Assembly: GCF_000242895.2 (NCBI RefSeq)
Contig: NC_021171.1
Coordinates: 1,088,001 to 1,152,000 of the forward strand
Source of the DNA: Bacillus sp. 1NLA3E
GTDB taxonomy: Bacteria > Bacillota > Bacilli > Bacillales > Cytobacillaceae
Length of the DNA: 64,000 bases
Direction of reading: 5' to 3'
The notes beneath the pieces are model-generated. The model worked only from the letters and a program-made list of their open reading frames with translations, was not told the DNA's origin and did no database searches. Positions 8,322 to 17,804 of this stretch are shown here, in pieces. How positions within the stretch are numbered: position 1 is the stretch's first letter; each line of letters starts with the position of its first letter. Made by a program: the position numbers and the translations under genes.

Positions 8322-8530
8322 GTTTATCTCCTCCACTGTGGTGTAAAAAAGCCTTTGCTTAATACTATTCAATTTTAAAAAAAGGTGAAGGAATAGATTT
8401 ACAAATGAGAAGGATCAAACCAAAGGGTCAATCATTTGTTTTTTGAAAATGATGACTGAAGTCTAATTCTATCTGTAAATATAATGTGCACATTAGAACC
8501 GTCCGGTTGCTGAAAAGAGCATATTAACAA

Positions 8531-8562
8531 AGAAACCTCACCACATATTTGGCGAGGTTTCT
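8531..8562. terminator. Hairpin between divergent genes
   Basis: AGAAACCTC (8531-8539) pairs perfectly with GAGGTTTCT (8554-8562). The T run is weak on the plus strand and slightly better on the minus strand. Its role in a divergent spacer is unclear. Confidence 0.4.
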
Positions 8563-8674
8563 CTATTAATTAATTATCTAGAGCTTTTACGAAGATTGTC
8601 GAATTTTGATATACAGAAAAGTTATTTATATTGTATAATAACGTTGTATAATAAGGTTTTCTTATTTTTTTACC

Positions 8675-8691
8675 AGGTCATCAGATGACCT
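8675..8691. promoter_or_regulatory. LutR-type operator upstream of lutABC
   Basis: AGGTCATC-A-GATGACCT is a perfect palindrome. Its core TCATC-N1-GATGA is the motif I recall for LutR, the GntR/FadR-family repressor of the B. subtilis lactate operon. It lies 22 bases downstream of a TATAAT (8647-8652), where a repressor would block transcription. The regulator gene itself is not in the window. Confidence 0.75.
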
Positions 8692-8743
8692 TATTAACAG
8701 GTGAATAAATGAAGATAGTTATTAAATCAAAGGGAGATTTGAT

Positions 8744-9460
8744 ATGAAAGTAACATTATTTACAACCTGTATTGTTGATTTTATGGCAATGAATGTCGGT
8801 AAAGCTACTGTTGAATTACTTGAAGGTCTGGGGCATGAGATCGATTATCCTAAGAACCAAACATGTTGCGGGCAACCTACGTACAACACTGGATACGTAG
8901 AGAAAACAAAAAACACAATTAAGCACTTTATCGAAACGTTTGAACATGCTGAGGTGATTGTTTCACCTTCAGGTTCTTGTGTTTCATTTGTAAAAGAATA
9001 TCCACATATTTTTGCTGATGATAAAGAATGGAAAGAAAGAGCGGAAAAAGTTGCAGCAAAAACATATGAATTATCGCAATTTCTAATTGAAGTTATTAAT
9101 CTAGATGACTTTTCTGCGAAACTTCCTGGAAAGGCTGTTTACCACCACAACTGCCATACAGCAAGATTTTTAAAAGTGAAAGAACAGCCATTAACACTTC
9201 TTTCGAAAGTAGAAGGTCTAGAATTAGTGGATTTCCACAATTCGCACAAGTGTTGCGGGTTTGGTGGTACCTTCTCTGTTAAAATGGGGGATATTTCAGC
9301 TGAAGTTGCTGATGAAAAAGCAAGGTACATCCAAGAAGCTAACCCTGATTATTTGATAGGTGCAGACTTCGCTTGTCTAATGAATATTGGTGGACGTTTA
9401 AGTAGACTTGGATCAAATATCAAAGTAATGCATATTGCTGAAGTGCTAAATTCTAAATAG
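8744..9460 (+). CDS. lutA: L-lactate utilisation protein A, LutA
   Basis: 238-residue iron-sulfur protein of the LutABC L-lactate oxidising complex, which converts L-lactate to pyruvate in the cytoplasm. Two CCG motifs typical of the heterodisulfide-reductase-D-like family are seen: TCCGQPTYNTGY near residue 41 and HKCCGFGGTFSVKMG near residue 170. An AAAGGGAGATTTGAT leader precedes the ATG. The operon continues with lutB after 14 bases. Regulation by a LutR-like repressor is suggested by the palindrome at 8675-8691. Confidence 0.95.
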   Translation: MKVTLFTTCIVDFMAMNVGKATVELLEGLGHEIDYPKNQTCCGQPTYNTGYVEKTKNTIKHFIETFEHAEVIVSPSGSCVSFVKEYPHIFADDKEWKERAEKVAAKTYELSQFLIEVINLDDFSAKLPGKAVYHHNCHTARFLKVKEQPLTLLSKVEGLELVDFHNSHKCCGFGGTFSVKMGDISAEVADEKARYIQEANPDYLIGADFACLMNIGGRLSRLGSNIKVMHIAEVLNSK

Positions 9461-9474
9461 TAAGGAGAGCCAAA

Positions 9475-10902
9475 ATGGGAATTAAGATTAATAACCAAAG
9501 TTTTGAGAAAAATCTTGAAAAGAATCTAAACGATGATTTCATGCGTGCTGCAATGGTGAAAGCTCAAGATTTAATTAATAATAATAGAAAGAACGTGCTG
9601 TCACAATTGGGAGATGGTAATTTCCGTGAGTGGCAAAAACTATCAGGAGAAGTTCGTGCCCACGTTCTTGAAAACTTAGATTTCTACCTAAATCAATTTT
9701 CTGAAAACGTTATCAAAAATGGAGGTAACGTATTTTTTGCAAAGGATGCTAAGGAAGCCTCTCAGTATGTTACTAATCTAGCAATAGAAAGAGGCGTTAA
9801 AAAAGTTGTAAAAGCTAAATCGATGGTTACAGAGGAAATTGGACTTAACCACGAATTGATTGATGCTGGGGTAGATGTAAAAGAAACTGACTTAGCTGAA
9901 TACATTTTGCAATTAGATGACTGGAATCCACCTTCACATATGGTAGTGCCATCTTTACATTTAAACAAAACCCAAATTCGTGATGTTTTTGCCAAGAATG
10001 GATATACTGGCAAAGATATGCCAGAAGACTTAGCTGCATTCGCTCGTGCTCAACTGCGTAATGAGTATGTAACGGCTGATATGGGAATTTACGGATGTAA
10101 CTTTGCTATTGCTGAATCTGGAGCGATTACATTAATCAGTAATGAAGGAAATATCGATCTTTGTACATCAGCACCTGAGTTACAGGTAGCTGTAATGGGT
10201 ATGGAACGTATCGTCGCTACCTATGAAGATGCAGATATCTGTATTAGCTTATTAGCTAGAAGTGCAGTAGGGGCAAAAAGTACAAGCTATACGACATTTG
10301 TAAACGGGATTACTGAAGAAGGTGCTGCGGATGGTGCTAAAGAATTTCATGTGGTGATCGTTGATAATGGACGTTCTGAAGTATTAAAGTCTCAATTCAA
10401 AGAAGTATTACAATGTATGCGCTGTGCTGCATGTTTAAATGCCTGTCCAGTATATCGACAAGTTGGTGGACACTCTTATAATGCTATCTATTCTGGACCA
10501 CTTGGTGTTGTATTAACGCCACTACTTGCCGGCTATGATGACTTCAAAGAACTACCATATATGTGTTCACTTTGTGGTGAGTGTACAGAAGTTTGTCCAT
10601 CTAATATCCCGTTGCATTCATTAATTCATGAGCACAAGCGTGTACTAGCTGAAGAAAAGAAGGCTTCTGCATTCTGGGGTGCGAGTATGTCTGGAGCAGG
10701 TATGGTTCTAAGCCGTCCTTGGATGTACAAGCTAGGAACAAGTGTTGCGCCATTCATGACAAAACCATTGATGGTAGATGGAAAAATTAAAAAAGGTGTA
10801 AGTATTCTTAAAGGTTGGACAGACAAACGTGACCTGCCAGCATTGGAAAAAACACGTTTCAGAGATTGGTATGAATCTAGAAGTAAAGGAGGAAATAAAT
10901 AA
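9475..10902 (+). CDS. lutB: L-lactate utilisation iron-sulfur protein LutB
   Basis: 475 residues, full length. The N-terminal half is the LUD domain, with the segment YGCNFAIAESGAITLISNEGN. The C-terminal part has two 4Fe-4S binding motifs, CMRCAACLNACP (about 314-325) and CSLCGECTEVCP (about 364-375), for electron transfer from lactate oxidation. Start ATG with AAGGAGAG upstream. It overlaps lutC by one base (TAATG), indicating translational coupling. Confidence 0.95.
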   Translation: MGIKINNQSFEKNLEKNLNDDFMRAAMVKAQDLINNNRKNVLSQLGDGNFREWQKLSGEVRAHVLENLDFYLNQFSENVIKNGGNVFFAKDAKEASQYVTNLAIERGVKKVVKAKSMVTEEIGLNHELIDAGVDVKETDLAEYILQLDDWNPPSHMVVPSLHLNKTQIRDVFAKNGYTGKDMPEDLAAFARAQLRNEYVTADMGIYGCNFAIAESGAITLISNEGNIDLCTSAPELQVAVMGMERIVATYEDADICISLLARSAVGAKSTSYTTFVNGITEEGAADGAKEFHVVIVDNGRSEVLKSQFKEVLQCMRCAACLNACPVYRQVGGHSYNAIYSGPLGVVLTPLLAGYDDFKELPYMCSLCGECTEVCPSNIPLHSLIHEHKRVLAEEKKASAFWGASMSGAGMVLSRPWMYKLGTSVAPFMTKPLMVDGKIKKGVSILKGWTDKRDLPALEKTRFRDWYESRSKGGNK

Positions 10903-11612
10903 TGATAAAAGGACAAATTTTAAATAGAGAGTCATTTATTTCTAACCTTTCAAACATACTTGGTCGAGAAATGCCGAAAGATGTTGTACATCCTGAATTT
11001 TCAAGCAAACCTCAACTTGAAATTTATAAAGGCTTTACTCAAGCACAATTAGCTGAAGAATTCCATAAGAATGCTCAAGTTAACAAAGCTGGGTCGGGTG
11101 GTAAGATTGATTCTTTTATTATCGAGAAAAAAGATCTTGCAAAAACTGTGGCTGAGAAACTAGTTGAACATGGAACGGGCCCAATTATCGCTTGGAACGA
11201 TGAACGTTTTGCAGAATGGGGTCTAAATGATGTGTTGAAAGATGCGTATGTTTGGACTGATGAAAAAGGCCGTGAAAATATAGATAAGGCATTGAATGCG
11301 TCTTATGGCGTGTGTATTAGTGATCTTTCACTTGCTGAAACTGCTTCTTACACTGTCATTGATAAGTTGGGAAAAGGAAGATCGTCAAACTTCCTGCCTT
11401 TAAATTATGTTTGTATTGTACCGCAAAGTACAATTGTTCCTCGTTTAACACAAGGAATGCAAAAACTTCATGAAATGTCAAAACAAGGAATAAATCCTGC
11501 AGCCATTAACTTTATTTGTGGTTCAAGTAGTTCCTCTGACATTGAGTTAAACAAGGTATGGGGTGTACATGGACCTATTCGTTTAACTTATATCATTGTA
11601 TCTGATTTATAA
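10902..11612 (+). CDS. lutC: L-lactate utilisation protein LutC
   Basis: 236-residue LUD-domain (DUF162) protein, third subunit of the LutABC system. Family landmarks include GTGPIIAWNDERFAEWGL and the C-terminal INFICGSSSSSDIELNKVWG with the conserved GVHGP. The start overlaps the lutB stop, and AAAGGAGGA lies within the lutB end. A terminator follows directly, so the operon is lutABC only. No lactate permease gene lies next to it. Confidence 0.95.
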   Translation: MIKGQILNRESFISNLSNILGREMPKDVVHPEFSSKPQLEIYKGFTQAQLAEEFHKNAQVNKAGSGGKIDSFIIEKKDLAKTVAEKLVEHGTGPIIAWNDERFAEWGLNDVLKDAYVWTDEKGRENIDKALNASYGVCISDLSLAETASYTVIDKLGKGRSSNFLPLNYVCIVPQSTIVPRLTQGMQKLHEMSKQGINPAAINFICGSSSSSDIELNKVWGVHGPIRLTYIIVSDL

Positions 11613-11623
11613 ACTATAAAATT

Positions 11624-11666
11624 ATGAGTTCTAAATCCTTATTAATGGGTTTGGAACTCATTTTTT
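11624..11666 (+). terminator. Intrinsic terminator of lutABC
   Basis: ATGAGTTC (11624-11631) and GAACTCAT (11654-11661) form a stem followed by TTTTTT. Confidence 0.85.
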
Positions 11667-11756
11667 GTTTTGCCACTACTGGGTACATGGTGAAATATTG
11701 ATAAGGTAATAAGTTTATTATTCTATTATTCTATATTCGCCTTTTATTTAATTTAC

Positions 11757-11981
11757 GTGCAATTAAACAAACGAGGCTTTCCGGGAAGTTCAGAAGGTGT
11801 AACTAAGGCAGTTCCTATATTAGAGAATGAAAAATGCGATGGGAAATGGATTAATCAATGTAACTTAATTGAGGCAATTGAGGTAGTCCAATTATTGAAG
11901 AAAATTATTAAAGAGCAGCCTGAGAAATCGGTTGGAATTATTTACTCCATCCGTTTGTCTGGAATAAAGGAAATATATTAA
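11757..11981 (+). pseudogene. Remnant of a superfamily 1 DNA/RNA helicase (AAA_12-like)
   Basis: A 74-codon frame whose sequence GKWINQCNLIEAIEVVQLL followed by EKSVGII resembles the C-terminal RecA-like domain of Dna2/NAM7-type helicases (pattern G-W...N..EA..VV..L....SIGII). The frame is open for some codons upstream of the GTG but no helicase motif I is present, and it stops after a few more residues. I read it as a short leftover of a larger gene. No ribosome site is convincing, and the assignment rests on one conserved block. Confidence 0.4.
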
Positions 11982-12165
11982 CGCTTTAACGTATGGGGGG
12001 GCAGACAAAATTGAAACACTTAACAGTCGGAAAAGCGGATACTAACTAAAAGTACTAACAACCTCAGACTAAAAATAATGCCAGATTATTTGATATCATT
12101 AATATATTCTCTTTTATACGCATATAAATGATTTGTATATTTGTAAATAGAAGGGGGTCGTTCTT

Positions 12166-13722
12166 TTGGAAATAACGTATTTAGGACATGCAGGCTTCTG
12201 TGTTGAGACGGAGAAAACAATCATTATAATGGATCCATGGCTTTCACCGACGGGTGCTTTTGAAGGGTCCTGGTTCCAATTTCCGCAAAATCATCACCTT
12301 GCGGCCTATGTTCAGGAAAAGTTAAATAATACAAATAAAGATCGCTATATTTATGTTAGCCATGAACATAAGGATCATTTTGATCTAAAATTTTTAAATA
12401 GTATTGAAAATCGGGATTTTACACTTATTATTGCAAAATTTCGAAGAGCTGAATTACGTCGAATTTTTAAAGATTACAATTGTAAAAAAGTCATAAGTTG
12501 TGCCAATGAAGAAGAAGTCTTAATTAAAGACGGGTCTATAAAAGTGTACTTAATTGATACGGAAGTCAATCGCGACTCATCCATTTTAGTAAAAACAAAC
12601 ACAAGTTCTTTTCTTAATCTCAATGACTGTAAAATAATGGATAGACTTCCTGAAATTATAAAAAACGAAGGAAAAGTTGATGTATTTACCACCCAGTTTT
12701 CAGGGGCAATCTGGCATCCAACCTGCTATGAATATTCCAAAGAACAATATGGGAAAATTTCTAAAAAAAAGGTCCGCAGTAAGTTTGAAGCTGTTGCCCG
12801 GTCGATTGAAACAGTAAAACCTCGTTTGTGGCTGCCATCCGCAGGGCCGCCGTGTTTCCTTGATCCAACTTTATTCCAATTGAATTTTGAACCGATTAAT
12901 ATTTTCCCTCGTGCTCCTGAAGTGATTGGATTTTTAAAGAAACGATTAAAGACTATGACCCTCGAAACACCTAATATTATGCCTGGCGATATTTTAGATG
13001 TAAAATCAGGAAACTTCATCCATCTTTCAAAAGAACGGGTTGATGAAGCCAATGTTGAAAGCTACATAAAGGAATATGCAGCCAAGTTTGAAAGTTTTTT
13101 TGAAGCAAGGAAAAAAACTTATTCAACAATAGATCCCCAAGTTATATGGAGTAAACTCCAAAAAGAATTGGAAGAAAAATTAAAACATTTACATTTGCAT
13201 AAGCGTATAACCGTACCCCTTTATTTTTGTTTAAATGACCAGCCAGACAAAGTTCTGCGAGTCAATTTCCCTGAAAAAAAACTTGAATTTGTAAAAGATA
13301 TTCAAGATAAACAATATTATTCTATCCGAATAAATTCCTGGGACATAGCCCGTATTTTTGACAGTAAATTAACTTGGGAAGATTTTATGCTGTCTTTCCG
13401 TATGAAATTAAATCGGGAGCCTGATATATTTCAAGCACTAATGCATGGATTTTTAATAAATGAAGCAGAGGATATTAATCCTTTTTGTGAAAAGGTGTTA
13501 GCTAATGAATTCAATAAAGAACGTATTGTGGTTGAGGCAAATGGAACCCGGTATGCAATTAATCGCTATTGTCCACATGATGGAGGAGATCTTTCACAAG
13601 GATGGATTGCTGGTAAACAAATCATTTGTCCAAGGCATCGGTGGGTATTTGATTTAAATAATTCTGGAAAATGTACGACCAATGATTGCAGTATCCATGC
13701 ATTTCCCCTAGAAGATGATTAA
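12166..13722 (+). CDS. Metallo-beta-lactamase fold / C-terminal Rieske 2Fe-2S fusion protein
   Basis: 518 residues. The N-terminal domain is a UlaG-like metallo-beta-lactamase fold: YLGHAGFCVE at the start, metal motif SHEHKDHFD (about 65-73) and a later GAIWHPTCYEYSKEQYGK segment. The C-terminal 70 residues are a Rieske domain with CPH (about 468-470) and CPRH (about 487-490), the classic CxH...CxxH cluster ligands. The start is a TTG with AGAAGGGGG upstream. The pairing recalls CMP-Neu5Ac hydroxylase, but here the Rieske domain is C-terminal. The substrate is unknown. It adjoins a glycosyltransferase cluster that is convergent with it. Confidence 0.85.
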   Translation: MEITYLGHAGFCVETEKTIIIMDPWLSPTGAFEGSWFQFPQNHHLAAYVQEKLNNTNKDRYIYVSHEHKDHFDLKFLNSIENRDFTLIIAKFRRAELRRIFKDYNCKKVISCANEEEVLIKDGSIKVYLIDTEVNRDSSILVKTNTSSFLNLNDCKIMDRLPEIIKNEGKVDVFTTQFSGAIWHPTCYEYSKEQYGKISKKKVRSKFEAVARSIETVKPRLWLPSAGPPCFLDPTLFQLNFEPINIFPRAPEVIGFLKKRLKTMTLETPNIMPGDILDVKSGNFIHLSKERVDEANVESYIKEYAAKFESFFEARKKTYSTIDPQVIWSKLQKELEEKLKHLHLHKRITVPLYFCLNDQPDKVLRVNFPEKKLEFVKDIQDKQYYSIRINSWDIARIFDSKLTWEDFMLSFRMKLNREPDIFQALMHGFLINEAEDINPFCEKVLANEFNKERIVVEANGTRYAINRYCPHDGGDLSQGWIAGKQIICPRHRWVFDLNNSGKCTTNDCSIHAFPLEDD

Positions 13723-13797
13723 GCAACTGTTGAATAATTTTTAGTAAAGACATTGACCATTATCTATCTTACACAATGAAGAAAGAATTCAAAAAAA

Positions 13798-13844
13798 TTA
13801 GGCTGCCTATAATCCAAAAAAAATTCGGATATAAGGCTGCCTAA
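13798..13844. terminator. Bidirectional hairpin between convergent genes
   Basis: TTAGGC...TAATCC pairs with GGATAT...GCCTAA in an 18-bp stem with about three mismatches and an A-rich loop. It lies between the MBL-Rieske gene and the convergent glycosyltransferase. Confidence 0.6.
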
Positions 13845-13886
13845 TATTACAAAGCACTGTATAAATTAATGATCATTTTTTGTCCA

Positions 13887-14948
13887 TTATATTTTTGAAA
13901 GTATATTTACATAACGGTCAACATAATCATTTGGATTATAATCATTTTGAATAGTGACTAGTGCGTTTTGAATAATTTTATTTCGAAGCGGAATATCTTT
14001 TAAAATTTTTTCTGTACAGTCTACACCCATATCAATATCACCTAGTTTATATAGCATGCCATTATGCTCATTTATAATAATTTCATTTTTCCCTGGTCTG
14101 TCTGAGCTTACAACTGGACATTGGCATGCCATCGGTTCTAATATCGAATTTCCTAACCCTTCTCGCAAAGATGTTGAAAGGACACAGCCGCCTGAGTCAG
14201 CTATTATTGAGTAAATTTCAGGCATATTTTCATTAAAAACATGGATCACTTTATATTTTAATTGATGCTTTGAACATTCCTTATGCAAATCTTTTATACT
14301 GTTTGAATATTTTGGATTACTTAAAAACCAAGCTTCGACCGGATATTTTTTCTCTAATTTCCTATAAATCTTGACGAATTCTCTCCAGTTCTTTGTGAAT
14401 TCTACTCTTCCAACAAAAGCAATAACGGGATGTCCCTCAATAGGCTTTGGTGGTTTTGTCCAGCTTCTTTTAGAAGCCTCTAGATAATGAAACATTGGAT
14501 CAACCGTATTTCCATCTATAAATATCGGAACATCCTCACTCAAGTATGGTTTCACTAATGGTTCCAAATATTTGGCAATGCACACAATTGCATCAACAGA
14601 TTTGCTTATATTGTTTTTCTTAAGACGTTTTATTACACCATTGCTCCAACCGCGAATTTCATAAATTATCTTTCCTTTATAGTTTTTTGGCAGGTATTTA
14701 AGATAGTCAAGAGATAAAACGAAAATAATACAATCATAACCTCCTTTTTCAATCATTTGTTGAAAATGGCTAGTATTTTCAATATAATAATGATCAATTT
14801 CTCTAAACATTTTTGCGCCGTCACCACGGACCGTAAAAAATACTTCTGCCTCAAATCCTCTGCTTCTGAATGCATTGATGCGATTCCGTGTCGTAGTCTG
14901 TGAGCCGCCATCACTTGATTGATTAATAACATATAGAATTTTTACCAT
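13887..14948 (-). CDS. Glycosyltransferase family 4 (GT-B fold)
   Basis: 353 residues. The N-terminal segment ILYVINQSSDGGSQTTTRNR is an acceptor-domain start with a Gly-rich loop. The C-terminal donor domain shows IAFVGRVEFTKNW and the E-x7-E type motif SLREGLGNSILEPMACQCPVVSS, in which EGLGNSILEPMA is diagnostic of GT4 enzymes. No signal peptide or membrane segment is seen, so it acts in the cytoplasm on a nucleotide-sugar donor. ATG start. It begins a glycosyltransferase island running to 29.3 kb; an IS4-type element separates it from the next transferase. Confidence 0.88.
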   Translation of the reverse strand: MVKILYVINQSSDGGSQTTTRNRINAFRSRGFEAEVFFTVRGDGAKMFREIDHYYIENTSHFQQMIEKGGYDCIIFVLSLDYLKYLPKNYKGKIIYEIRGWSNGVIKRLKKNNISKSVDAIVCIAKYLEPLVKPYLSEDVPIFIDGNTVDPMFHYLEASKRSWTKPPKPIEGHPVIAFVGRVEFTKNWREFVKIYRKLEKKYPVEAWFLSNPKYSNSIKDLHKECSKHQLKYKVIHVFNENMPEIYSIIADSGGCVLSTSLREGLGNSILEPMACQCPVVSSDRPGKNEIIINEHNGMLYKLGDIDMGVDCTEKILKDIPLRNKIIQNALVTIQNDYNPNDYVDRYVNILSKI

Positions 14949-15241
14949 TTATTGTTCACCAGCCTTTTTTTAAAACTCAGCAAAGCAGCATTATGCTTTA
15001 ATTCTATTTTCAAAGGTATTACACCTCATTGGAAATATAATTACTTTTATTCTATGCACGATTTAATAACAAAGTGTAGGACTAACGTTCGCGAATTATT
15101 GGAATAGTATGTTTTTATATGGACCTTTCTATATCATAGCAAAAATTTGAAATTCAAATTAATGGTCTGTTGTATGGATCACTTGTCAGAGAAAGAAAAA
15201 CTTTGTCTTGAATTAATTAGAAAAAATAGGTTTTTAAATAA

Positions 15242-16770
15242 CTCAACTTTCGCACCTAGAAAAATGTGCTAAGCTTAAATGTCTGTAAAGTCGGAGTTGT
15301 TGAAATATAGTACTTGCCCTTAAATATAGGCATGAAAAAGCACCTCTTCGTTTGGTATAGTTGATTTGTCGAGAATCACAATACCATACAGAAGAGGTGC
15401 CTCCTATATGATATCGAATAATGGTCAAAATAAGCAACTACCAAATGAACTAACATCCACATTTAAAGGATTACAGGTACTAAAGCATCTAAGAAAAGCT
15501 GGTATTACAAAGTCTCTGGGCTTTTCTTGTGGTTATCTTTTTCAATTAATTTTTTGTTTGATCTTTGAAAATAAGAATTGGTATCGGACGCTTGAAAGTA
15601 GAAAATCTGCAGATTTTCTTGCTAAGGACTCCGTCTATCGTTTCTTGAATCAGTCCACCTTTGCGTGGCGTAGATTTTTACTGTTTCTTAGTGTTCACAC
15701 AATTGGAAAAGTAACTAAACTCTCGAATCATGAAAGACCGAAGGTCCTAGTATTAGATGATTCTTCTTATGATCGAAATCGTAGTAAATCCGTCGAATTA
15801 CTAGCTCGTTGTTTTGATCATGCCTCTCAAAAAATGCGCTTTTATAAAGGCTTCCGTATGCTTACCCTTGGTTGGTCAGATGGTGCAACGTTCATTCCTG
15901 TGGACTTTTCTTTATTGAGCTCTAAAACAAGCCAAATTAACGGAATATCAAGTAAAATCGACAAGCGAAGCACCGGCTACAAACGCCGTCTTGAAGCCTA
16001 ACAAACTGCTCCAGAACAAATTCCTTATATGATTCAACGTGCATTGAACGCTGGGATTGATGCTTCATATGTGTTGATGGATACTTGGTTTACCCATCAA
16101 CCACTTATTAAGAACATCAAAGAGCAGGGGCTTGATGTAATTGGCATGGTTAAGAATTTAAAACAACGTTACCTTGTAGATGATAAGCGTGTCAGCTTAA
16201 AGGAACTCTATCGTTTGGCAGCACCTATTCAAGGAAAAAAAGGGATTCTTCGCTCCATTCATACTACCCAAGCCAATGGAGTTGTAGTTAAAATGGTATT
16301 CGTTCAAAACCGTAATAAAAAGAGCGAATGGTTAGCGATTCTGAGTACAGACTGCACGCTAAGTGACCAAGAAATCATCAGAATTTATGGAATGAGATGG
16401 GACATTGAAGTGTTTTTCAAAACAACGAAATCCCTATTAAAACTCCAAAAGGAGTTTCAAGGTCGTTCCTATGATTCCTTAATTAGTCATACAACGATAG
16501 TTTTTGCACGATGTATTGTTCTGTCCTGGCAAAACAGATGTAGTACGGACCAAAGAACATTAGGCGGTATGTTTTATGAACTTTGTGATGAAATCAGTGA
16601 CCTCGATTGGGCAATTGCGCTTCAGCAATTAATCGAGCTTCTTGAAGATACCCTTAAAGAGAGTAACAAAAAAATTCAAAAGTTAATTAAAAGTCAACTT
16701 CAACAATGGATCGCGGGCTTACCTAACTATATCAAGGCATACCTGCCTATTTCAGTCTGCGAAAGTTGAG
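15242..16770 (+). mobile_element. IS4-family insertion sequence with target duplication
   Basis: The 1529-bp element is bounded by inverted repeats CTCAACTTTCGCA (15242-15254) and TGCGAAAGTTGAG (16758-16770). Both ends are flanked by the 7-bp direct repeat TAAATAA (15235-15241 and 16771-16777), so the insertion boundaries are intact. It contains one transposase gene, interrupted by an in-frame stop. It landed in the AT-rich spacer between two minus-strand glycosyltransferases. Confidence 0.92.
15408..16769 (+). pseudogene. IS4-family DDE transposase with internal nonsense codon
   Basis: Start ATG at 15408 preceded by AGAGGTGCC. The two parts (to 16001 and from 16002) are in the same frame, separated only by a TAA after KRRLEA; the text continues without loss as QTAPEQIPYMIQRALNAG. 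Catalytic residues are visible: first D in VLDDSSYD, second D in LMDTWFTH, and E in the Y-2-R-3-E-6-K signature YGMRWDIEVFFKTTK. The stop codon falls inside the right inverted repeat. A single point mutation therefore explains the inactivation, unless the stop is read through. Confidence 0.88.
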
Positions 16771-16782
16771 TAAATAAAATAA

Positions 16783-16808
16783 GGCTGTCTTTAGAATTGT
16801 AAACAGCC
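16783..16808 (-). terminator. Terminator of the minus-strand glycosyltransferase
   Basis: GGCTGT/ACAGCC hairpin; on the minus strand it is followed by a T-rich tract (TTATTTTATTT). Confidence 0.6.
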
Positions 16809-16852
16809 ATCTTTTTTCAGTATAATGAACCGTTCTCAAATTTTTTAAAACT

Positions 16853-17779
16853 CTAAATGGATGTAAAAAAATCTTCCCATTCCTTCCAGCACGTTTTCCA
16901 TGTCCATTCCTTTAGAATTGTTTTCCGAATAGATTGTCCCATCGATTTCTGTTTATCAGGATGATTCATTAAATATTGAATTGCTTCTCGGATTGATTGA
17001 GGGTCTCTTTTAACGATAATTCCGTTATCATGTGATTTAATAAGCTCGGGAACAGACCCGACTTTCGTTGAAATAATCGGAACTCCGCACGCAGCAGCCT
17101 CAAAAACCGGGTTAGGATGGCCCTCCGATTTACTCGAACAAATAAAACAGTCCAATCCCTGATAAAATTCCGTCATTTTTTCTAACGGGACATAATTTTC
17201 AGTAAATGTTCTTATATCAAGCTTTATGTCTAATCCATGTATTGCGGAAGTAACAATATCATAGCCTTCAAATTCGCGATGTCCGGGTCCGTCAATTCGC
17301 CCCACCCATCCCACAGTAAACGAAGAATTAGAAATTGGGAGTTTAGATGGTGTAAATTGGTTTTCATCAACACCTACTTTAGTATGAATAATTTTGCGGT
17401 AAGGTGTAAAATGTTGGAATAATTCATCTGAAAGAGAATTAACCCCCCTTAACCCTTTTAAAAAGGTAATAAAATCATTTTTAAAGGTACCTTTGCTCGT
17501 CATATGCCGCTTAAATTGCCGAACAGATGTAAGGCCCGCAGCCATCTTATTGGCAGGAATCCCTTTTTGATGGAGACCTTTGGCTTTCCCAACTGACATC
17601 GGATAAATTAGATCATATTCATTAATGTCCTTTTTCGTTACTTGTTTATAATATTTTATTTCAAATTGTAGGTTATTTGTCGGTAAGCTAATAATTTTCT
17701 TAGCTCGATTATCAAATGCCCATCCAGGATTGTCGGGTACCAATAAAATCTTTCTAACAGGTGTCTTTGTTTCATTCAT
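16853..17779 (-). CDS. Glycosyltransferase family 4 (GT-B fold)
   Basis: About 308 residues. It starts KILLVPDNPGWAFDNRAKKI, a short acceptor domain. The donor domain has VGWVGRIDGPGHREFEGYD and the motif SSKSEGHPNPVFEAAACGVPII followed by KVGSVPELI, typical of GT4 retaining transferases. I chose the ATG at 17779 because its sequence aligns with the start of the decayed copy at 19544; codons upstream to 17836 overlap the preceding gene and lack a ribosome site. It is co-oriented with and overlaps the end of the 17805-18644 gene, forming an operon. Cytoplasmic. Confidence 0.85.
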   Translation of the reverse strand: MNETKTPVRKILLVPDNPGWAFDNRAKKIISLPTNNLQFEIKYYKQVTKKDINEYDLIYPMSVGKAKGLHQKGIPANKMAAGLTSVRQFKRHMTSKGTFKNDFITFLKGLRGVNSLSDELFQHFTPYRKIIHTKVGVDENQFTPSKLPISNSSFTVGWVGRIDGPGHREFEGYDIVTSAIHGLDIKLDIRTFTENYVPLEKMTEFYQGLDCFICSSKSEGHPNPVFEAAACGVPIISTKVGSVPELIKSHDNGIIVKRDPQSIREAIQYLMNHPDKQKSMGQSIRKTILKEWTWKTCWKEWEDFFTSI

Positions 17780-17804
17780 AATCTTATTCTCATTCCTGTC
17801 GCAA

